Part shown: positions 31,379 through 64,000 of the stretch, piece by piece | How the letters are laid out: each line of letters starts with the position of its first letter | Position numbering within the stretch: position 1 is the first letter of the stretch | NCBI GenBank assembly: GCA_028564705.1 | Contig: JAPXFQ010002811.1 | Coordinates: forward strand, 1,550,001 to 1,614,000 | From: Apricaphanius iberus | Taxonomy: Eukaryota > Chordata > Actinopteri > Cyprinodontiformes > Aphaniidae | Reading direction: 5' to 3' | DNA: 64,000 nucleotides | The notes under the pieces: generated by a model | The model's database searches: none | What the model was told of the DNA's origin: nothing | The model's input: the letters and a program-made list of their open reading frames with translations, nothing else | Translations under genes and position numbers: made by a program

Positions 31379-33277
31379 GTCTGAGTGACAGCTTGTCACT
31401 AACACTCAGTCTGCATCTAGCCTTTCTTTATTCATGTGGCCAACAAGGGAATTTACAGCTAAACATGTGACCAAAATAGTGGTCACATTTTTAGAAAAGA
31501 ACAGTAGATGATTTTGCGAAACATGACCAAAGTGATGATGAAAAGATGATCAGACGCAAAAGAATTAAACACTTTGGAAAGCAATTGCAGCTTTTCTAAA
31601 ATGTATCATTTTGATGTCTGAGTAAGTTTTCATTGTCATTTACCTTTGCATTATCAGAAGGAACCTAAACACAAAAAAATGGCAGCAGAATCAGATGGAA
31701 GAGTTGGGATTGCAACACAATATTTTATTAAAAAGGCAGAAAAGCTATAGATCTCAACAAAACAAAAATTTCTTGGTCACATTAGTGGAATTATGAGCTG
31801 AATAAGCCATACCAACTTTTGTTATATCTGGAAGTATGATTGCCTCTGCTATAAAGAACTTTTAAATATAAAGAACTTTGATATAAAGAACTTTCATTAT
31901 GCATGCCTCATTCTATTTAGTGGACCGTTGTGATCTAAATTGCTTGCCGTACAACTGAAGCAGCTGATTTTAGTAACAGAATGACACAAAAGATGTAGAA
32001 ATATTTCTGGTAATCCTAAAAGCCTACCGGTGGTGGTCAGAGGTGTTCAGCAGCCTTGCTTCTGTCAGTGTTCCCCAGGGCAGCTGGAGCTACATTGTAG
32101 CTCACCATCACCCAAAAGTGTGTCTGAATGGGTGAATGACTGAATGTAGTGTTAAGTGCTTTGGGGTTGTACAAGTACAGGCCTTTTACTATTTTACCAA
32201 GACCTAAAACAGGAGAAAAATTGTGTCTGGTTCAATTCAGTTTATTTATATAGCGCCATTCACAACAGATGTCATCTCAAGGCACTTTACAAGAAGAGTT
32301 ATTACAATACAATGTTTAATTTAGGAATTAGAGAACCACAGAAGATTGCATGGTGAATTCTCAGCAATCCCTCACACTGAGCAAGCATGAAGCGACAGTG
32401 GAGAGGAAAAACTCCCTTTTAACAGGAAGCAACCTCCAGCAGAACCAGGCTCAGCACAAGCGGTCATCTGCTGAGACCGTCTGGGGTTTGGAGAATACAG
32501 AACAGAGACACAGAAAGAGCAACAGAACTGATGCAGAAGCAGAAGTTGTTAGAAGGACGTGGAGAACGTTGCTCCACTGGAACTTAATGTGTCTTTCTTA
32601 ACTGTTTTTGTCAACATATGGCTTCAGCTTTAAACATTTAAATGCATGGCTTAATTTGGTAAAATTACAGTAGTCTGTGGTATTTTAAAGCATACTTAGA
32701 GAAATAAGTTAGATCAAAGTGCCATACCTTTTAAAATGTATAGACTATTGAACATATCAGAGAGGCAAAGAAGAAAATATGAATTAAAATTGTGCAAAAA
32801 GTAACGCATTACAAGGATGTAATTCATGTTATTATATAACTTTAATGCATCCGCAAAAAAAACTAATCAATTAATGATACAAATATTTTTGCTAAATCAG
32901 GAATATTTCCATTTTTTTTTTCACCAGTAGGTGGCGGTAGACCTCCACATATATCAGCGGTGCTGCGTGTGGAGCAAGCCGCCTGTTGGTGCTGTTGTGG
33001 GGCATTAGGCTCAGAGGAATGGTGCCGCCTTCCTCCCTGACCCTGGTCCGTCGATAGAAAAAGAAGGGCTGGGGATGCACGACGGGGCAGATGAAACATA
33101 GCTCTCCAGGCATAAAACCAGGACAGATGATGCCGCAGAAACATGGAGTGTCGCATTTTGTGCGGAATAAACTCAGTTGTTGATCCGCAGTGAGTTTTTT
33201 TTTGTTTTTAAGTCCAAACGTTTGGTTTTCTACTTTGTTTCTTGAGCCGTTTCGCTTTGATACAAACATCTGCAAGG
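31379..33277. other. Spacer between alpha-B and fam171a1
   Basis: The two genes diverge here, so both promoters lie in this interval. A degenerate class II X-like word (CCCTTGTTGGCCAC, minus strand) lies upstream of alpha-B. The right end (about 32930-33480) is CG-richer, consistent with a CpG-type promoter for fam171a1. A fish repeat occupies 32233-32560. No additional gene seen. Confidence 0.5.
32233..32560. repeat. Common teleost interspersed repeat
   Basis: Starts with TTTATTTATATAGCGCC and runs through CACTGAGCAAGC, GACAGTGGAGAGGAAAAACT and AACCTCCAGCAGAACCAGGC. I recognise this order from many fish genomes. No transposase or reverse transcriptase is encoded. Confidence 0.7.

Positions 33278-64000
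<30,723 letters not shown>

Noticed and set aside
33242..33277. Upstream extension of fam171a1 exon 1 from a TTG codon
   Set aside because: Not a normal vertebrate start. The ATG at 33278 has a good context and begins a plausible signal peptide.

Overview
The window is vertebrate nuclear DNA, almost certainly from a percomorph teleost. Genes are split by GT-AG introns, class II MHC genes have the fish alpha/beta layout, and intergenic DNA is AT-rich and full of fish DNA transposons (Tc1/mariner, hAT-like, Harbinger-like) plus one non-LTR retrotransposon tail. There is no prokaryotic gene organisation. I cannot name the species.

Layout. 1.4-2.3 kb, minus strand: a two-exon SPRY/SOCS-box (SPSB-type) gene. 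2.3-7.9 kb: intergenic DNA with two long inverted-repeat elements. 7.9-31.4 kb, minus strand: a tandem MHC class II array. Read in the direction of transcription it is alpha-B (intact, 31.4-30.3 kb), beta-3 (intact, 23.2-21.1 kb), an alpha remnant reduced to promoter plus the first bases of exon 1 (19.2 kb), beta-2 (intact reading frame, 17.9-13.6 kb, introns swollen by two transposons and a partial exon duplication), alpha-A (pseudogene, 12.3-10.1 kb) and beta-1 (pseudogene without membrane exons, 8.8-7.9 kb). This looks like three alpha-beta pairs decaying from one end. 25.0-28.5 kb holds a nest of mariner-type elements and 28.8-29.6 kb a non-LTR tail. 33.3 kb to the end, plus strand: fam171a1 (astroprincin-type membrane protein), nine exons seen, cut off by the window edge; its introns make up most of the right half.

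How the genes relate. An MHC II alpha chain pairs with a beta chain to present peptides on antigen-presenting cells. Here one intact alpha faces two intact beta genes. Several residues that grip the peptide backbone in classical class II molecules are replaced in both chains, so a non-classical role is plausible. The SPSB protein would be a substrate receptor of an Elongin B/C-Cullin5 ubiquitin ligase, and FAM171A1 a single-pass membrane protein. Neither has an evident functional tie to the MHC genes; they are syntenic flanks. I found no undescribed multi-gene system. The most informative material is the decay history of the MHC array.
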